A stretch of 64,000 bases of DNA, taken from the NCBI GenBank assembly GCA_015256945.1, contig JABZLB010000002.1:62001-126000 (forward strand), in the 5' to 3' direction. The DNA is from Prevotellaceae bacterium (lineage in GTDB: Bacteria; Bacteroidota; Bacteroidia; Bacteroidales; Bacteroidaceae). The notes below the pieces were generated by a model. That model saw only the letters and a list, made by a program, of their open reading frames with translations, made no database searches and was not told the origin of the DNA. A program made the position numbers and the translations under genes. Shown piece after piece: positions 1-9,183 of the stretch; the first letter of the stretch is position 1, and every line of letters begins with the position of its first letter.

Positions 1-246
1 TACGGGCGTCCACTTGCGCCATATAAACCAGCAAATGCTGGACATACCGAAGAGAACGCTTACTGCTGCCATCATTTTTCCCGTTAGCCGAGGTTCCTGT
101 TGCAGACATTGCAGCGCATCATGAATCGTCTTTCCCTCTATATAAGCAGCAACAAACTGTACGAAATAAACAAAGAATAGTTGTATTAAAAAGAAGACGA
201 TAACGTAGAAAACGACATCCAAAAAGTCACGAACGTTTTTATTCAT
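1..246 (-). CDS. Membrane protein, N-terminal part (possibly CPBP-family intramembrane protease)
   Basis: The reading frame starts at ATG 246-244 and stays open for 82 codons to the window edge, so only the N-terminus is visible. It overlaps the end of ribF by 8 nt (ATGAATAA), which implies translational coupling. Residues about 10-34 form a strongly hydrophobic helix (VVFYVIVFFLIQLFFVYFV). A second helix begins around residue 62 (MMAAVSVLFGMSSICWFIW). A CPBP (CAAX-type) intramembrane protease often follows ribF in Bacteroidales, and this two-helix start fits that family. The catalytic glutamates would lie outside the window, so the family is inferred mainly from context. Confidence 0.6.
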   Translation of the reverse strand, partial: MNKNVRDFLDVVFYVIVFFLIQLFFVYFVQFVAAYIEGKTIHDALQCLQQEPRLTGKMMAAVSVLFGMSSICWFIWRKWTPV

Positions 247-1207
247 TTGCTTTATCTTGTTCAAAAAGTTTCTTTATCCGGGCTTCATCCTGCTCCAGCT
301 GTGCAGCCAGCAAGCCGATATTGTCGAAGTGTTGTTCCATGCGAATATGATGAATAAAGGCTACCGACAGTTCGCTGCCATAGAGATTGCCATCATAATT
401 AAACAAATTTACCTCAAGCGTACGCTGTTGTCCACCAAATGTAGGGCGCATTCCGATGTTCATCATGCCTTCAAAGGTTTTTGAAGATGCCTTGTCACAA
501 TTCTTGTCTGCGATGTTTACCTTTACCGCATACACACTGTTGGACGGCACCAATCGTCCTGAATGCGATACGTCTATATTGGCAGTGGGGAACCCTAATT
601 TCCTTCCTTCCTGATAACCGCTTACTACACGTCCTTCCAGCGTGTAGGGACGGCCTAAGCAACGGGCTGCAAATTCAACGTCGCCACGTAGTAGAGCTTT
701 CCTGATAAGAGACGAGCTGATGTGCTCGCCATGTAATAGAAAAGCTTCGCTCTGGACAACACGAATGCCCAGTTGCTGCCCGTAGCGCACATAGTCGTTA
801 AAGCTTTCGGTACGCCCACGACCGAAACGGCTGTCGTAACCTATCATCAGCGTCTGCACTTTCAGCTTGTCAAGCAGTACCTGTTTCATGAAATTGCAGG
901 CAGTGAGCGAGGCCATTTCACGGTCAAAGTGAAGCACAGCAACGATGTCGACACCCGTTTCTTCCAACAACCGCAGCTTTTCTGTGGTTGTTGTAAGCAG
1001 TAAAGGCTGGTTGTCGTTGTGCAGGACCTGTCGTGGATGACGGTCGAAAGTAATAACCATGGCAGCCATGCCTTTAGCCTTAGCCTGCTTGCATACCTGA
1101 CCTATAAGAAACTGATGTCCGCGGTGCACCCCGTCAAAGAAGCCTATTGTTGCCACGCAGGCCGTCTGGTTTAGCTGGGTATGGTTGTCAACATATATGG
1201 TTTTCAT
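239..1207 (-). CDS. ribF: Bifunctional riboflavin kinase / FAD synthetase
   Basis: This 322-residue enzyme phosphorylates riboflavin to FMN and adenylylates FMN to FAD in the cytoplasm. The N-terminal nucleotidyltransferase domain shows the HIGH-like signature GFFDGVHRGH at residues 22-31, the FGRGR motif near 128-132 and SSSLIRKAL at 164-172. The C-terminal riboflavin kinase domain begins near residue 185 and has RKLGFPTANI at about 202-211, the flavin/ATP-binding region. The length is normal for the family. It is the first gene of a minus-strand unit with the overlapping membrane protein. A TAACTTTG promoter with TTG 20 bp upstream lies 53 nt before the ATG. No FMN riboswitch fold was recognised in the leader. 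Confidence 0.95.
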   Translation of the reverse strand: MKTIYVDNHTQLNQTACVATIGFFDGVHRGHQFLIGQVCKQAKAKGMAAMVITFDRHPRQVLHNDNQPLLLTTTTEKLRLLEETGVDIVAVLHFDREMASLTACNFMKQVLLDKLKVQTLMIGYDSRFGRGRTESFNDYVRYGQQLGIRVVQSEAFLLHGEHISSSLIRKALLRGDVEFAARCLGRPYTLEGRVVSGYQEGRKLGFPTANIDVSHSGRLVPSNSVYAVKVNIADKNCDKASSKTFEGMMNIGMRPTFGGQQRTLEVNLFNYDGNLYGSELSVAFIHHIRMEQHFDNIGLLAAQLEQDEARIKKLFEQDKANE

Positions 1208-1260
1208 TGCTCGCGCTGTTTATATGATGGGCCATAGGGCGTGCAGCCCCGTTTACATGA

Positions 1261-1291
1261 CAAAGTTACGAAGAAACCGTAACAATAACAA
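1261..1291 (-). promoter_or_regulatory. Bacteroidetes-type promoter of ribF
   Basis: Read on the minus strand, TTG (1291-1289) and TAACTTTG (1268-1261) are 20 bp apart, matching the Bacteroidetes -33/-7 pattern TTTG-N19-21-TAnnTTTG. The -7 box is 53 nt before the ribF ATG. No transcription start is known, so this is a motif match only. Confidence 0.65.
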
Positions 1292-1659
1292 GAAAATGGT
1301 TTCGTGTTTTAGGGTTCTGAAGTTTCAGGGCTTAAGTTTAAATCTTTATGATGTATGGTGCTTATCATTTTACCATCTTGTATCCGGGTTTACGGTTTTT
1401 TGTTAACGTTCGACGGCCGTCAGCCACGCTGCTAACGGCCGTCAAACCTGTTGTACGACGGTCGCCGTACGCGCTGCTGACGGCCGCCGAACCATGAACC
1501 ATATTACGGAAAGCGGGTAGCAATATGGCGTCAAGGTATTATAAAATAAGGCATAATCCGTTAGCTATACGTAAGCTAACCAGTATAATACCGTGTATGA
1601 AATGCTTGCTGCCTAACATAAACGGTATCACATACCGGCCTGTTGTTACGCCCCAGGTC
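1292..1659. other. Intergenic spacer between the Ca2+-ATPase gene and ribF
   Basis: Apart from the palindromic element at 1408-1494, the spacer holds a small inverted repeat at 1560-1580 (GTTAGCT and AGCTAAC around a 7-nt loop). On the minus strand this could be a weak terminator for the ATPase transcript, but it has no clean T-run. No credible ORF or RNA gene was seen. Confidence 0.5.
1408..1494. repeat. 22/23/22 palindromic element, copy 1
   Basis: Four related 10-mers (consensus GACGGCCGTC) start at 1412, 1434, 1457 and 1479, giving spacings of 22, 23 and 22 bp. The cores are GACGGCCGTC, AACGGCCGTC, GACGGTCGCC and GACGGCCGCC. The linkers are AGCCACGCTGCT, AAACCTGTTGTAC and GTACGCGCTGCT. 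Cores 1 and 2 can pair as one stem-loop and cores 3 and 4 as another. The copy lies between the 3' end of the Ca2+-ATPase gene and the ribF promoter, with minus-strand genes on both sides. Its own orientation matches the copies beside plus-strand genes. Confidence 0.9.
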
Positions 1660-4365
1660 CTATAAGGCTTTTGTTTTTCGGCGTATGCGGTTTATCCCTT
1701 TCCACAGTTCGCCGCTGCCTAAAACTACTGTTCCTGTTGCAAAGATGATGGTAAGCCATTCGGTTAAGCTCATGGGGAGCGTACGGAACATACGTCCTCC
1801 AAACGTAACGATGAGCCACTGGCCGAGCAAAATAAGTACAAGTACGAGCACAAGACCACGGTCGCGCCAGAAATGACGGAAAGCACTGTGTACCGATCCC
1901 ATGCTTTTGGCATTGAAAAGGTTCCAGAATTGCAGCATCACGAAAGTGGTAAAGAAAAGTGTTAGCTCGTGAACGTCAATGATACTACCCTGTCCGTGAC
2001 GTTCGCACCAGACGAGGAATAACAGCATTAATATAAAAAAGCTTGTACCACAGAATATAATTCCACGCCACATGCTGTTTGTAATGATAAAGGCTGACGG
2101 CTTTCTGGGCTGTTCGTTCATAACTTCACGCGATGGCGGAAGCGAGGCAAGAGCCAGCGCTGCAAACGTATCCATGATGATATTTACCCATAATATCTGC
2201 GTTACCGTGAGAGGCATCTCGGTACCTATAACCGCCCCGCCAAGTACAAGCAGCAGTGCTGAGAGGTTTACAACGAGCTGGAAGAAGAGGAATCGCTGAA
2301 TATTTTTGTAAAGAGAACGTCCCCACATCACCGCCGATGCGATAGAATGGAAACTGTCGTCAAGCAGAGTGATGTCGGAAGCTTGCTTGGCAACCGATGT
2401 CCCTGAGCCTAAAGATAGTCCTACATGCGCGTAATTTAATGCAGGTGCATCGTTGGTACCATCGCCCGTAACCGCCACAACCTCTCCGCTTTTCTGAAGC
2501 AATTCAACAAGCCTTTGCTTGTCGGCAGGACGGCCCCGGCTCATAACGCGCAGCAGTTTGGCTCGTTTGTAGGCTTCGTCATCGGTAAGATTCGAAAAAT
2601 CAGGTCCTGTAATGTGCCATTCTTTTACGTGTCTTTCAGTTTCCTCAGCGTTGTCTTCCTTAGGCCATATGCCTATCTGGCGTGCTATTTCTATGGCTGT
2701 TGCCGACGTGTCGCCGGTTACCATCTTTACCTCAATGCCTGCCTGGCGACATTGATTGACGGCTGCAGGCACATCGTTTCTTACAGGGTCGGCGATACCT
2801 GTAACCGCCTGGTAAATAAGATTGTTATTGCAAAAACATCCTTCACAGCAGGCAAAGGCCAGCGTTCGCATGGCCTGTCTCTGATAAGAAAGCAGTGTTT
2901 CCTTTACCTTAAGACAGTCGTTGCCCGAAAGATTCGTCATCTGGAGTACAATTTCTGGTGCTCCTTTTACAAAAGTATAGGTTTTATCGTCCACCAAAAC
3001 TGTTGTGGCCATGTACTTTGTATTGGTTGAAAACGGCTTCTGTTCGATAATTTTACATTCCTTTCGCAGTTGTTCGTAGTTCTGTCCCTGCTGTTCCAGC
3101 CACATCAGAAGCGCACCTTCAGTAGGGTTTCCTATGGGCTTGCCGTTGTCAAGCTCGGCAGTAGTGTTAACGGCAAGCGCCATATAGAAAAGCCTGTTCC
3201 AGCTTTTTGCATCGAAATCCAGATGGTTTTGCCTTGCAGGAACATCGGCCTGAAGCATTGATGACACGCTCATACGGTTCTCTGTAAGCGTTCCGGTTTT
3301 ATCGGTACAGATGACAGTGGTAGCGCCCATCGTTTCAGAGGCATGAAGCTTTCGAACTAAATTGTTCGACTTTAGCATGCGTCGCATGTTCAAAGCCAGT
3401 GCAAGGTTTACGGCCATGGGCAAGCCTTCGGGTACGGCCATGACAATTAAGGTAACCGCCATCATAAAATAGTTGAGCACAATTTGGGCCATTCCTAAAT
3501 AGTCATGGCTGTGCCATATACTGTTTGTAAGAATATCGTGTACCAGAAAAGCAACAAAGGCAACAAAGGCAACGATGGCACCTGCTTGCGAAATAAGGCG
3601 TGCCAGACGGTTTAGCTGTAAATTTAAAGGAGTTTGAACATGTGTATTCTCATTCGATAAAATGGTAACCTTACCAATTTCCGTATTGTCACCTACACGA
3701 ATAACAACGGCTTCGCCGTGCCCGTTCATCACCATCGTTGAACGAAGAATAAGGTTTGGGGGATAGGTACTCTCATGAGAAGAAGCTGGTTCCTGCGTAT
3801 GGTCGCACGAAAAATCTTGTTGTTGGACAGCGGCAGTAGCATCATTGCCCAGAACTTCTTTCGTGGCGAGAGGCTCTCCCGTAAGTGTTGATTCATCGAC
3901 TTGCAGGTTAATGGCTGAAAAAAGTTCAGCATCGGCTGGCACTTCATCGCCAACTTCTACTAATATCACATCGCCCACAACGATGTCGCGCCGTGGAATC
4001 TCGGTTACTTTACCATTTCGTCTTACCTTGACAAGCTGGTCTTCGTTCAGCGTTGTAAGCACACGAAACTTCTTTTCTGCGTCGCGTTCAAAGTAAAAAC
4101 CAACTGTTGTGGCAAGGAAAATGGCTATAAAAATGCCGGCGGTTTCGATAAAATCGTTCTGTATAAAGGCCAGAATGAGCGATATAACAGCAGCAACAAT
4201 AAGTATCTCAATGATGGGATCACGATATTTGTCAATGTATAATTTCCAAAGAGAAACGCGTTTGGGAGGCGTCAGAACGTTATCACCATACTGTTTTCTG
4301 CGTACAATTATTTCATCGTCATTCAGTCCCCGGCTTCTGTCGGTAGCCATTTTATCGTATGTCAT
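1660..4365 (-). CDS. Calcium-translocating P-type ATPase, PMCA type
   Basis: A 901-residue integral membrane pump that uses ATP to export Ca2+ (P2B/PMCA-like). Visible landmarks are paired N-terminal helices from about residue 52, the actuator motif LTGEP at 161-165, PEGLP at 312-316 in the ion-binding helix M4, the phosphorylation site DKTGTLT with Asp355, a KGAPE nucleotide-binding motif, the hinge TGDGTNDAP near 630, and a C-terminal block of further helices. The Val before PEGLP, with no CPC or CPX motif, argues against a heavy-metal P1B pump. Residues about 172-205 of the actuator contain a low-complexity insertion (QQQDFSCDHTQEPASSHEST). No calmodulin-type C-terminal tail is evident. 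The gene has its own promoter at 4384-4414. Confidence 0.93.
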   Translation of the reverse strand: MTYDKMATDRSRGLNDDEIIVRRKQYGDNVLTPPKRVSLWKLYIDKYRDPIIEILIVAAVISLILAFIQNDFIETAGIFIAIFLATTVGFYFERDAEKKFRVLTTLNEDQLVKVRRNGKVTEIPRRDIVVGDVILVEVGDEVPADAELFSAINLQVDESTLTGEPLATKEVLGNDATAAVQQQDFSCDHTQEPASSHESTYPPNLILRSTMVMNGHGEAVVIRVGDNTEIGKVTILSNENTHVQTPLNLQLNRLARLISQAGAIVAFVAFVAFLVHDILTNSIWHSHDYLGMAQIVLNYFMMAVTLIVMAVPEGLPMAVNLALALNMRRMLKSNNLVRKLHASETMGATTVICTDKTGTLTENRMSVSSMLQADVPARQNHLDFDAKSWNRLFYMALAVNTTAELDNGKPIGNPTEGALLMWLEQQGQNYEQLRKECKIIEQKPFSTNTKYMATTVLVDDKTYTFVKGAPEIVLQMTNLSGNDCLKVKETLLSYQRQAMRTLAFACCEGCFCNNNLIYQAVTGIADPVRNDVPAAVNQCRQAGIEVKMVTGDTSATAIEIARQIGIWPKEDNAEETERHVKEWHITGPDFSNLTDDEAYKRAKLLRVMSRGRPADKQRLVELLQKSGEVVAVTGDGTNDAPALNYAHVGLSLGSGTSVAKQASDITLLDDSFHSIASAVMWGRSLYKNIQRFLFFQLVVNLSALLLVLGGAVIGTEMPLTVTQILWVNIIMDTFAALALASLPPSREVMNEQPRKPSAFIITNSMWRGIIFCGTSFFILMLLFLVWCERHGQGSIIDVHELTLFFTTFVMLQFWNLFNAKSMGSVHSAFRHFWRDRGLVLVLVLILLGQWLIVTFGGRMFRTLPMSLTEWLTIIFATGTVVLGSGELWKGINRIRRKTKAL

Positions 4366-4383
4366 GCTCTAAAGATATTTGTG

Positions 4384-4414
4384 CAAAAGTAGCCAAAATA
4401 GGCCGATTAGACAA
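4384..4414 (-). promoter_or_regulatory. Bacteroidetes-type promoter of the Ca2+-ATPase gene
   Basis: On the minus strand TTG (4414-4412) and TACTTTTG (4391-4384) are separated by 20 bp, a good match to TTTG/TAnnTTTG. The -7 box lies 18 nt before the ATG, so the leader is very short. Confidence 0.65.
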
Positions 4415-4752
4415 TATCTGGCATATTATTTAGTTCCTGTTACGTACATTAATGCCTGAATTATGCTTTATTTGTACATGATATGTAGTTTGTTTAAAAT
4501 TGTTATCCTGACAAAACGTGCAGGTTTCCAGGGTTTAGTTGCCACGGAGGCTGTGTCCTGTCAGGTAATCTCTTCATTCTGCATATAAAAGTGTAAAAAA
4601 TAAAGAAGGGTTGTGTCTGTGTGCAAAATGTTTAGTATTTTTGTGGCATAAAGGCTTTCTCGTTTATAAAATTCGACGGGGAGGTTTAAAAACAGCATGT
4701 TATTGCTAAGAGAAATATTTGAATATTACCCGAACTATCCTGTTAACAACCA
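4415..4752. other. Divergent intergenic region
   Basis: This separates the minus-strand ATPase from plus-strand genes. On the plus strand TTG at 4611-4613 and TATTTTTG at 4636-4643 (22-bp spacer) are a plausible promoter for the small ORF and acyltransferase. No recognisable riboswitch, repeat or further ORF was found in the remaining AT-rich sequence. Confidence 0.45.
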
Positions 4753-4959
4753 ATGAAAAAACTGTATGTCTTTCCTGTAATAGCGCAATTATCTTCTTTC
4801 CCTGAATATGCAATTCTTGTCGGTTCACCAGGCAGGTTGCATGGAAATACGGCTGTATCGGGTATTGATAATGCTCCCGGAAATGGAGGACGAAACGAAG
4901 GAACGCATGACCCGGGGGCGAAAATAGGATATGATTATTACAATGTTTGGGAGAAATAA
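4753..4959 (+). CDS. Small hypothetical protein (68 aa)
   Basis: An MKKLYVFPVIAQ start leads into a Gly/Asn/Pro-rich middle (GSPGRLHGNTAV, NAPGNGGRNEG) and ends in YYNVWEK. The pattern of a short MKK-hydrophobic head, a GSP motif, a Gly-rich body and an aromatic/acidic tail recalls short uncharacterised peptides of Prevotella and relatives. That resemblance is from memory and is not proof of homology. There is no clear signal-peptide cleavage site and no known domain. It follows a possible promoter at 4611-4643 by about 110 nt and precedes the acyltransferase, whose chosen start lies 47 nt downstream. It could be a leader ORF or an accidental frame. Confidence 0.45.
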   Translation: MKKLYVFPVIAQLSSFPEYAILVGSPGRLHGNTAVSGIDNAPGNGGRNEGTHDPGAKIGYDYYNVWEK

Positions 4960-5006
4960 GCGTTTGTAAAACGATACATCATATTTTACAGACCATTGCC
5001 AGACGT

Positions 5007-5966
5007 ATGAATTTTGTAGACATTCACCCAAAAAGCGAAGGAAAAAGAATCGTTGAAATAGATTATTTAAAATCTGTTTTCATACTTCTGATGATTGCTT
5101 TTCATCTGGCTTATTTCGCCGACAGCTATCCTTATCTGAAGCAATTCGTGTATACTTTTCACATGTCGGGATTCCTGATTATATCTGGTTATCTGATGAA
5201 AGCAGGCAAAACGGTACGGCAGTATGGCAGAACCATATTATGGTTAGCCGTACCTTATGTTATCATGGAGACGGGATACGTGGGGATGGCTTCGGTATTA
5301 CCGATAAAAGACCATGTGGAAAATTTGACATTACAGGTGTTTCTGAATAAGTTGCTGGTTAATCCGCTCGGGCCTTACTGGTATCTTCATACGCTTATAT
5401 TGTGCGGGGTTTTATACTTTGTAACGTTCAGGTGGATAAAAACTACGAATTTTTCACGCCTGATAGTACTGGGCCTGTTATACTATGCGATGTCCTTGTC
5501 AGGGCTTGTTGCTTTAAATTGTTCGTTATATTTCTGGCTTGGAATTGCCGTCCGGCAGTGTGGATACTCACTTTTACACGTTTTTCGAAAGTCGTGGTGG
5601 TCGGTTGTCGTTCTGGTTATTTTGTTTTTCCATCCGGAGGCTTTCGATAAAGCCTCGCCTGGAGGTATGCTTATTGTATATTTTATATTCTCTTTTCTAC
5701 TGACAATATTTCCTTTTGTGCCTGGAACGGCTAAAAAAATACTGGCCTGTTTGGGACGAAACTCTTTGGTTTTATATATATTTTCACCCGTCTTCACATT
5801 ATGTTGTAAAGTATTTATTCCTTATTTAGGGTTCGATTCCACGCATATTGTATACCTGATTATATCGTTGCCGCTGTGCGTTTCAGGTTGTATTCTGCTT
5901 TGTAAAATACTGGATTTGTTGCATCTTTCGCCATTTTTGTTTGGACGCAGGCAGGTTCTGATATAG
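5007..5966 (+). CDS. Acyltransferase family 3-like membrane protein
   Basis: An integral membrane protein of 319 residues from ATG 5007. It starts with EIDYLKSVFILLMIAFHL, the first-helix pattern of acyltransferase-3 / fucose-4-O-acetylase-like proteins, where the conserved His sits at the membrane edge. HMSGFLIISGYL follows, a typical second helix of the same family, and then about eight more hydrophobic segments. Such proteins O-acylate cell-surface sugars using acyl-CoA. An upstream in-frame ATG at 4947 would add 20 residues and overlap the small ORF; the inner start is preferred because the conserved region begins shortly after it. No glycan biosynthesis genes are nearby, so the substrate is unknown. 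Confidence 0.8.
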   Translation: MNFVDIHPKSEGKRIVEIDYLKSVFILLMIAFHLAYFADSYPYLKQFVYTFHMSGFLIISGYLMKAGKTVRQYGRTILWLAVPYVIMETGYVGMASVLPIKDHVENLTLQVFLNKLLVNPLGPYWYLHTLILCGVLYFVTFRWIKTTNFSRLIVLGLLYYAMSLSGLVALNCSLYFWLGIAVRQCGYSLLHVFRKSWWSVVVLVILFFHPEAFDKASPGGMLIVYFIFSFLLTIFPFVPGTAKKILACLGRNSLVLYIFSPVFTLCCKVFIPYLGFDSTHIVYLIISLPLCVSGCILLCKILDLLHLSPFLFGRRQVLI

Positions 5967-6140
5967 ATTTGTCGTGTTTTTTCTTTGTGTATTTTTTGTT
6001 TTTTGAAACTCAAACTGTATGAAAATATGAGATAAACACGACAAATCGTAACGATGCAGAGCCTTTATTTTTGACAGAATCACGAGTATTAAAAAAACAA
6101 AATTTATCACTATATAATAATGTAGCTACAAAGATTTAGT

Positions 6141-6148
6141 TACTTTTG
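6141..6148 (+). promoter_or_regulatory. -7 promoter box of topA
   Basis: TACTTTTG matches TAnnTTTG and lies 28 nt before the topA ATG. No TTG is found 19-21 bp upstream, so only the -7 half is supported. Confidence 0.5.
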
Positions 6149-6176
6149 TTACCCATTTAATCATAAAGGCGACAAG

Positions 6177-8513
6177 ATGCAAGATAATTTAGTGATTGTA
6201 GAGAGTCCGGCAAAAGCAAAAACAATTGAAAAATTCCTTGGAAAAGATTTTAAGGTGATGTCTTCGTATGGTCATATTCGTGATTTGAAGAAGAAAGAAT
6301 TAAGTATAGATGAGGCGACCCTTGAACCCTATTACGAGATACCCGAGGAAAAAAAGAAGATTGTTGCAGAACTGAAAAAGAATGCCAAGGCTGCAAAAAA
6401 GATATGGCTTGCATCCGATGAAGACCGTGAAGGAGAGGCTATAAGCTGGCATATTTGTGAGGTCTTAGGGCTTGATGAGGCTAAAACAAGCAGAATTGTA
6501 TTTCATGAAATAACGAGGCCTGCTATTTTAGAAGCCATAGAAACTCCCCGTCATCTTGACATGGATTTGGTTAATGCCCAGCAGGCAAGGCGCATTCTTG
6601 ACCGCCTTGTGGGCTTTAAGCTCTCGCCTGTACTTTGGCGTAAGGTTAAGCCCGCACTGTCGGCCGGACGCGTTCAAAGCGTAGCCGTGAAGCTTATAGT
6701 TGAGCGTGAACGTGAAATACAATCGTTTAAGAGTGAACCCTATTATCGTGTCAATGCCACTTTCTTTGTAACTGGTGACGAGGGTAGCCACAAAGAGGTT
6801 AAGGCCGAGCTTGATAAGCGATTCAGCACCCATGATGAAGCTCTGGCCTTTTTGGAGAAGTGTAAGGATGCTTCTTTTGTCGTTGACAATATTGTAAAGA
6901 AGCCTTTAAAGCGTGTGCCGGCACCACCTTTCACCACTTCTACCCTTCAGCAGGAAGCTGCACGTAAGCTTGGGTTCACCGTTTCTCAAACAATGATGGT
7001 GGCTCAACGTCTTTATGAGAGCGGACGTATTACGTATATGCGTACCGATAGCGTTAATCTTTCATCGCTTGCTATTGGTGCTTGTAAGCAGGAAATCGTT
7101 GAAAATTACGGTGCTGAATATAGTAATCCCCGAAAGTTCCATACACATTCCAAGGGCGCACAAGAGGCACACGAAGCTATTCGCCCCACATTTGCCGATA
7201 CCAAAGGGCAGGAATGGACCAGTCAGGAGCGCCGTCTTTACGATCTGATATGGAAACGAACCATTGCCTCACAGATGGCAGATGCACAGATTGAGAAAAC
7301 AACGGTTACGATTGATATTGATGGAGCCGAAGAGAAATTTGTAGCAAATGGTGAGGTTATCGTCTTTGACGGATTCCTAAAAGTATATCGTGAGTCGATG
7401 GATGAGGAGTCATCCTCTGCACAAGATGAGGCATATACGCTGCCTGTACTTCATATTAACGATAAGTTAGAGCGCACAGAGATCGTGTCGACCGAGCGTT
7501 TCTCACAAGGTCCGGTACGTTATACAGAAGCAAGTCTGGTGCATAAGATGGAAGAATTGGGCATTGGACGCCCGTCTACCTATGCTCCTACCATTTCAAC
7601 TATTCAGCAACGTGAATATGTTCAGAAAGGTGACAGGAAGGGAGAAGAGCGTTCTTATGTTATCAATACCCTGAAAGGAAACTCTGTTACCACGCGTAAC
7701 AAGAAAGAAATGGTAGGTTCTGAGAAAGGAAAACTATTGCCAACCGATATAGGAATTGTTGTGAACGATTTCCTTCAAAAGAATTTTCCCGACATCATGG
7801 ACTTTAATTTTACGGCAAAAGTAGAAACCCAGTTCGACCAAATAGCCGAGGGAAAAGAAGAGTGGAAGGACATGATGCGTAAGTTTGACGACAAGTTCGA
7901 TCCCATTGTAGAGCAGGTTATTCAGCAAAAATCAGAACATAAGGCCGGTGAACGTGAGCTTGGGCTTGATCCAAAAACAGGTAAACCCGTATATGTAAAG
8001 ATAGGAAGGTTTGGTCCGGTTGCCCAAATCGGGTCAGCTGATGACCAGGAGAAACCGCGTTTTTCGCAGTTGCCTAAGGATAAAAGTATCGAAACCATTA
8101 CCCTTGATGAGGCTTTGGAGCTATTTAAACTGCCTCGGACTCTTGGTAATTATGAAGGAACCGAAGTTAGTGTAGGGGTTGGAAGATTCGGTCCTTACAT
8201 CTTACACAACAAGAAATATGTGTCACTTCCTAAGGGCATTGACCCCATGACGGTGAGCCTTGACGCTGCTGTTGAACTGATAGAAGACAAGCGTCGTCAG
8301 GAAAAAGAGCGGCATATTAAATCATTTGACGAAGATTCGAAGCTGGAATTATTAAAGGGACGCTATGGCCCTTACCTGTCATACGAAGGAAAGAATTACC
8401 ATATTGACAAGAAACTTCAGGAGAAAGCTCTGGCAGGTAATATGGAATATGCCGAATGTATGGAAATCATTAAGAAGGCACCTGAACCAAAAACCAGGAG
8501 AGGCGGGAAATGA
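6177..8513 (+). CDS. topA: DNA topoisomerase I (type IA)
   Basis: This 778-residue enzyme relaxes negative supercoils through a transient 5'-phosphotyrosine link. The N-terminal Toprim domain has VESPAKAKTIEKFLG at 8-22 and the metal-binding DEDREGEA at 81-88. The body contains SAGRVQSVAVKLI and the active-site stretch RITYMRTDS with Tyr287 as catalytic residue. The C-terminus carries lysine-rich Topo-C repeats (KIGRFGPVAQIG, VGRFGPYILHN, KGRYGPYLSYEGKNY) instead of Cys4 zinc fingers, as is usual in Bacteroidetes. Its TGA overlaps the aroK start (ATGA), and the order topA-aroK-speA looks like one transcription unit. Confidence 0.97.
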   Translation: MQDNLVIVESPAKAKTIEKFLGKDFKVMSSYGHIRDLKKKELSIDEATLEPYYEIPEEKKKIVAELKKNAKAAKKIWLASDEDREGEAISWHICEVLGLDEAKTSRIVFHEITRPAILEAIETPRHLDMDLVNAQQARRILDRLVGFKLSPVLWRKVKPALSAGRVQSVAVKLIVEREREIQSFKSEPYYRVNATFFVTGDEGSHKEVKAELDKRFSTHDEALAFLEKCKDASFVVDNIVKKPLKRVPAPPFTTSTLQQEAARKLGFTVSQTMMVAQRLYESGRITYMRTDSVNLSSLAIGACKQEIVENYGAEYSNPRKFHTHSKGAQEAHEAIRPTFADTKGQEWTSQERRLYDLIWKRTIASQMADAQIEKTTVTIDIDGAEEKFVANGEVIVFDGFLKVYRESMDEESSSAQDEAYTLPVLHINDKLERTEIVSTERFSQGPVRYTEASLVHKMEELGIGRPSTYAPTISTIQQREYVQKGDRKGEERSYVINTLKGNSVTTRNKKEMVGSEKGKLLPTDIGIVVNDFLQKNFPDIMDFNFTAKVETQFDQIAEGKEEWKDMMRKFDDKFDPIVEQVIQQKSEHKAGERELGLDPKTGKPVYVKIGRFGPVAQIGSADDQEKPRFSQLPKDKSIETITLDEALELFKLPRTLGNYEGTEVSVGVGRFGPYILHNKKYVSLPKGIDPMTVSLDAAVELIEDKRRQEKERHIKSFDEDSKLELLKGRYGPYLSYEGKNYHIDKKLQEKALAGNMEYAECMEIIKKAPEPKTRRGGK

Positions 8514-9043
8514 TGCCATCGCGAATCATCCTTATTGGCTATATGGGATCGGGAAAAACTACCGTAGGCAAGGTGCTTTCCCGTGAGCTTAATCTCCCGT
8601 TTTATGATCTCGACTGGTACATTGAAAACAGAATGCACAAAAGCATCCATCAGATTTTTGAGGAGAAAGGTGAGGAAGGTTTTCGCAGAATAGAACGTAA
8701 TTTGCTCCATGAGGTTGCCGAATTTGAGAATGTTATTATTAGCTGTGGTGGCGGAACACCCTGTTTTTTCGACAATATCGGTTATATTAATCAACAGGGA
8801 GAGAGCGTTTATCTGAAGTGCAGGGCTGACGTTCTTTCCGCACATTTGAGGATGGGTAAGACTATTCGTCCGCTCTTGCTGAACAAAACAAATGAAGAAG
8901 TGGAGCTTTTCATTAGTGAACAGCTGGCTCAACGCGAAAGCTTTTATAGCCAGGCGAAGCATATTATAGATGTATCGCTCATGGATAATTACGATAAAGT
9001 AAAGATAACCGTGTCGCAAATTCGTGAACAACTCGATATATAA
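8510..9043 (+). CDS. aroK: Shikimate kinase
   Basis: A 177-residue P-loop kinase converting shikimate to shikimate 3-phosphate in aromatic amino-acid synthesis. Walker A is GYMGSGKT at 10-17. The shikimate-binding DLD is at 33-35, Arg residues in FRRIE are near 58-62, and CGGGTP is at 79-84. The lid contains TIRPLL. The first ATG overlaps the topA stop by 4 nt; a second in-frame ATG follows directly. The full-length frame on the opposite strand is a shadow. Confidence 0.95.
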   Translation: MMPSRIILIGYMGSGKTTVGKVLSRELNLPFYDLDWYIENRMHKSIHQIFEEKGEEGFRRIERNLLHEVAEFENVIISCGGGTPCFFDNIGYINQQGESVYLKCRADVLSAHLRMGKTIRPLLLNKTNEEVELFISEQLAQRESFYSQAKHIIDVSLMDNYDKVKITVSQIREQLDI

Positions 9044-9183
9044 TCTCAGATGATTCGAAATACAACTATCGTCTTTTTTGCATGTAATATCCGAAAGTAT
9101 GGAATATAGCTTCTGGTTATTCAGAATACAACTACTGATGATACTGTTTAAAATATAAAGCATTTAGAAGAGAAAGCTGACAA

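Noticed and set aside
1208..1407. FMN riboswitch upstream of ribF
   Set aside because: None of the conserved FMN-aptamer blocks (such as AGGGGC or GATTC-type motifs in order) were recognised in the leader.
8417..9163. Minus-strand frame of 248 codons opposite aroK
   Set aside because: It is antisense to a well-supported shikimate kinase and has no recognisable domain, promoter or signal; it is a shadow frame.
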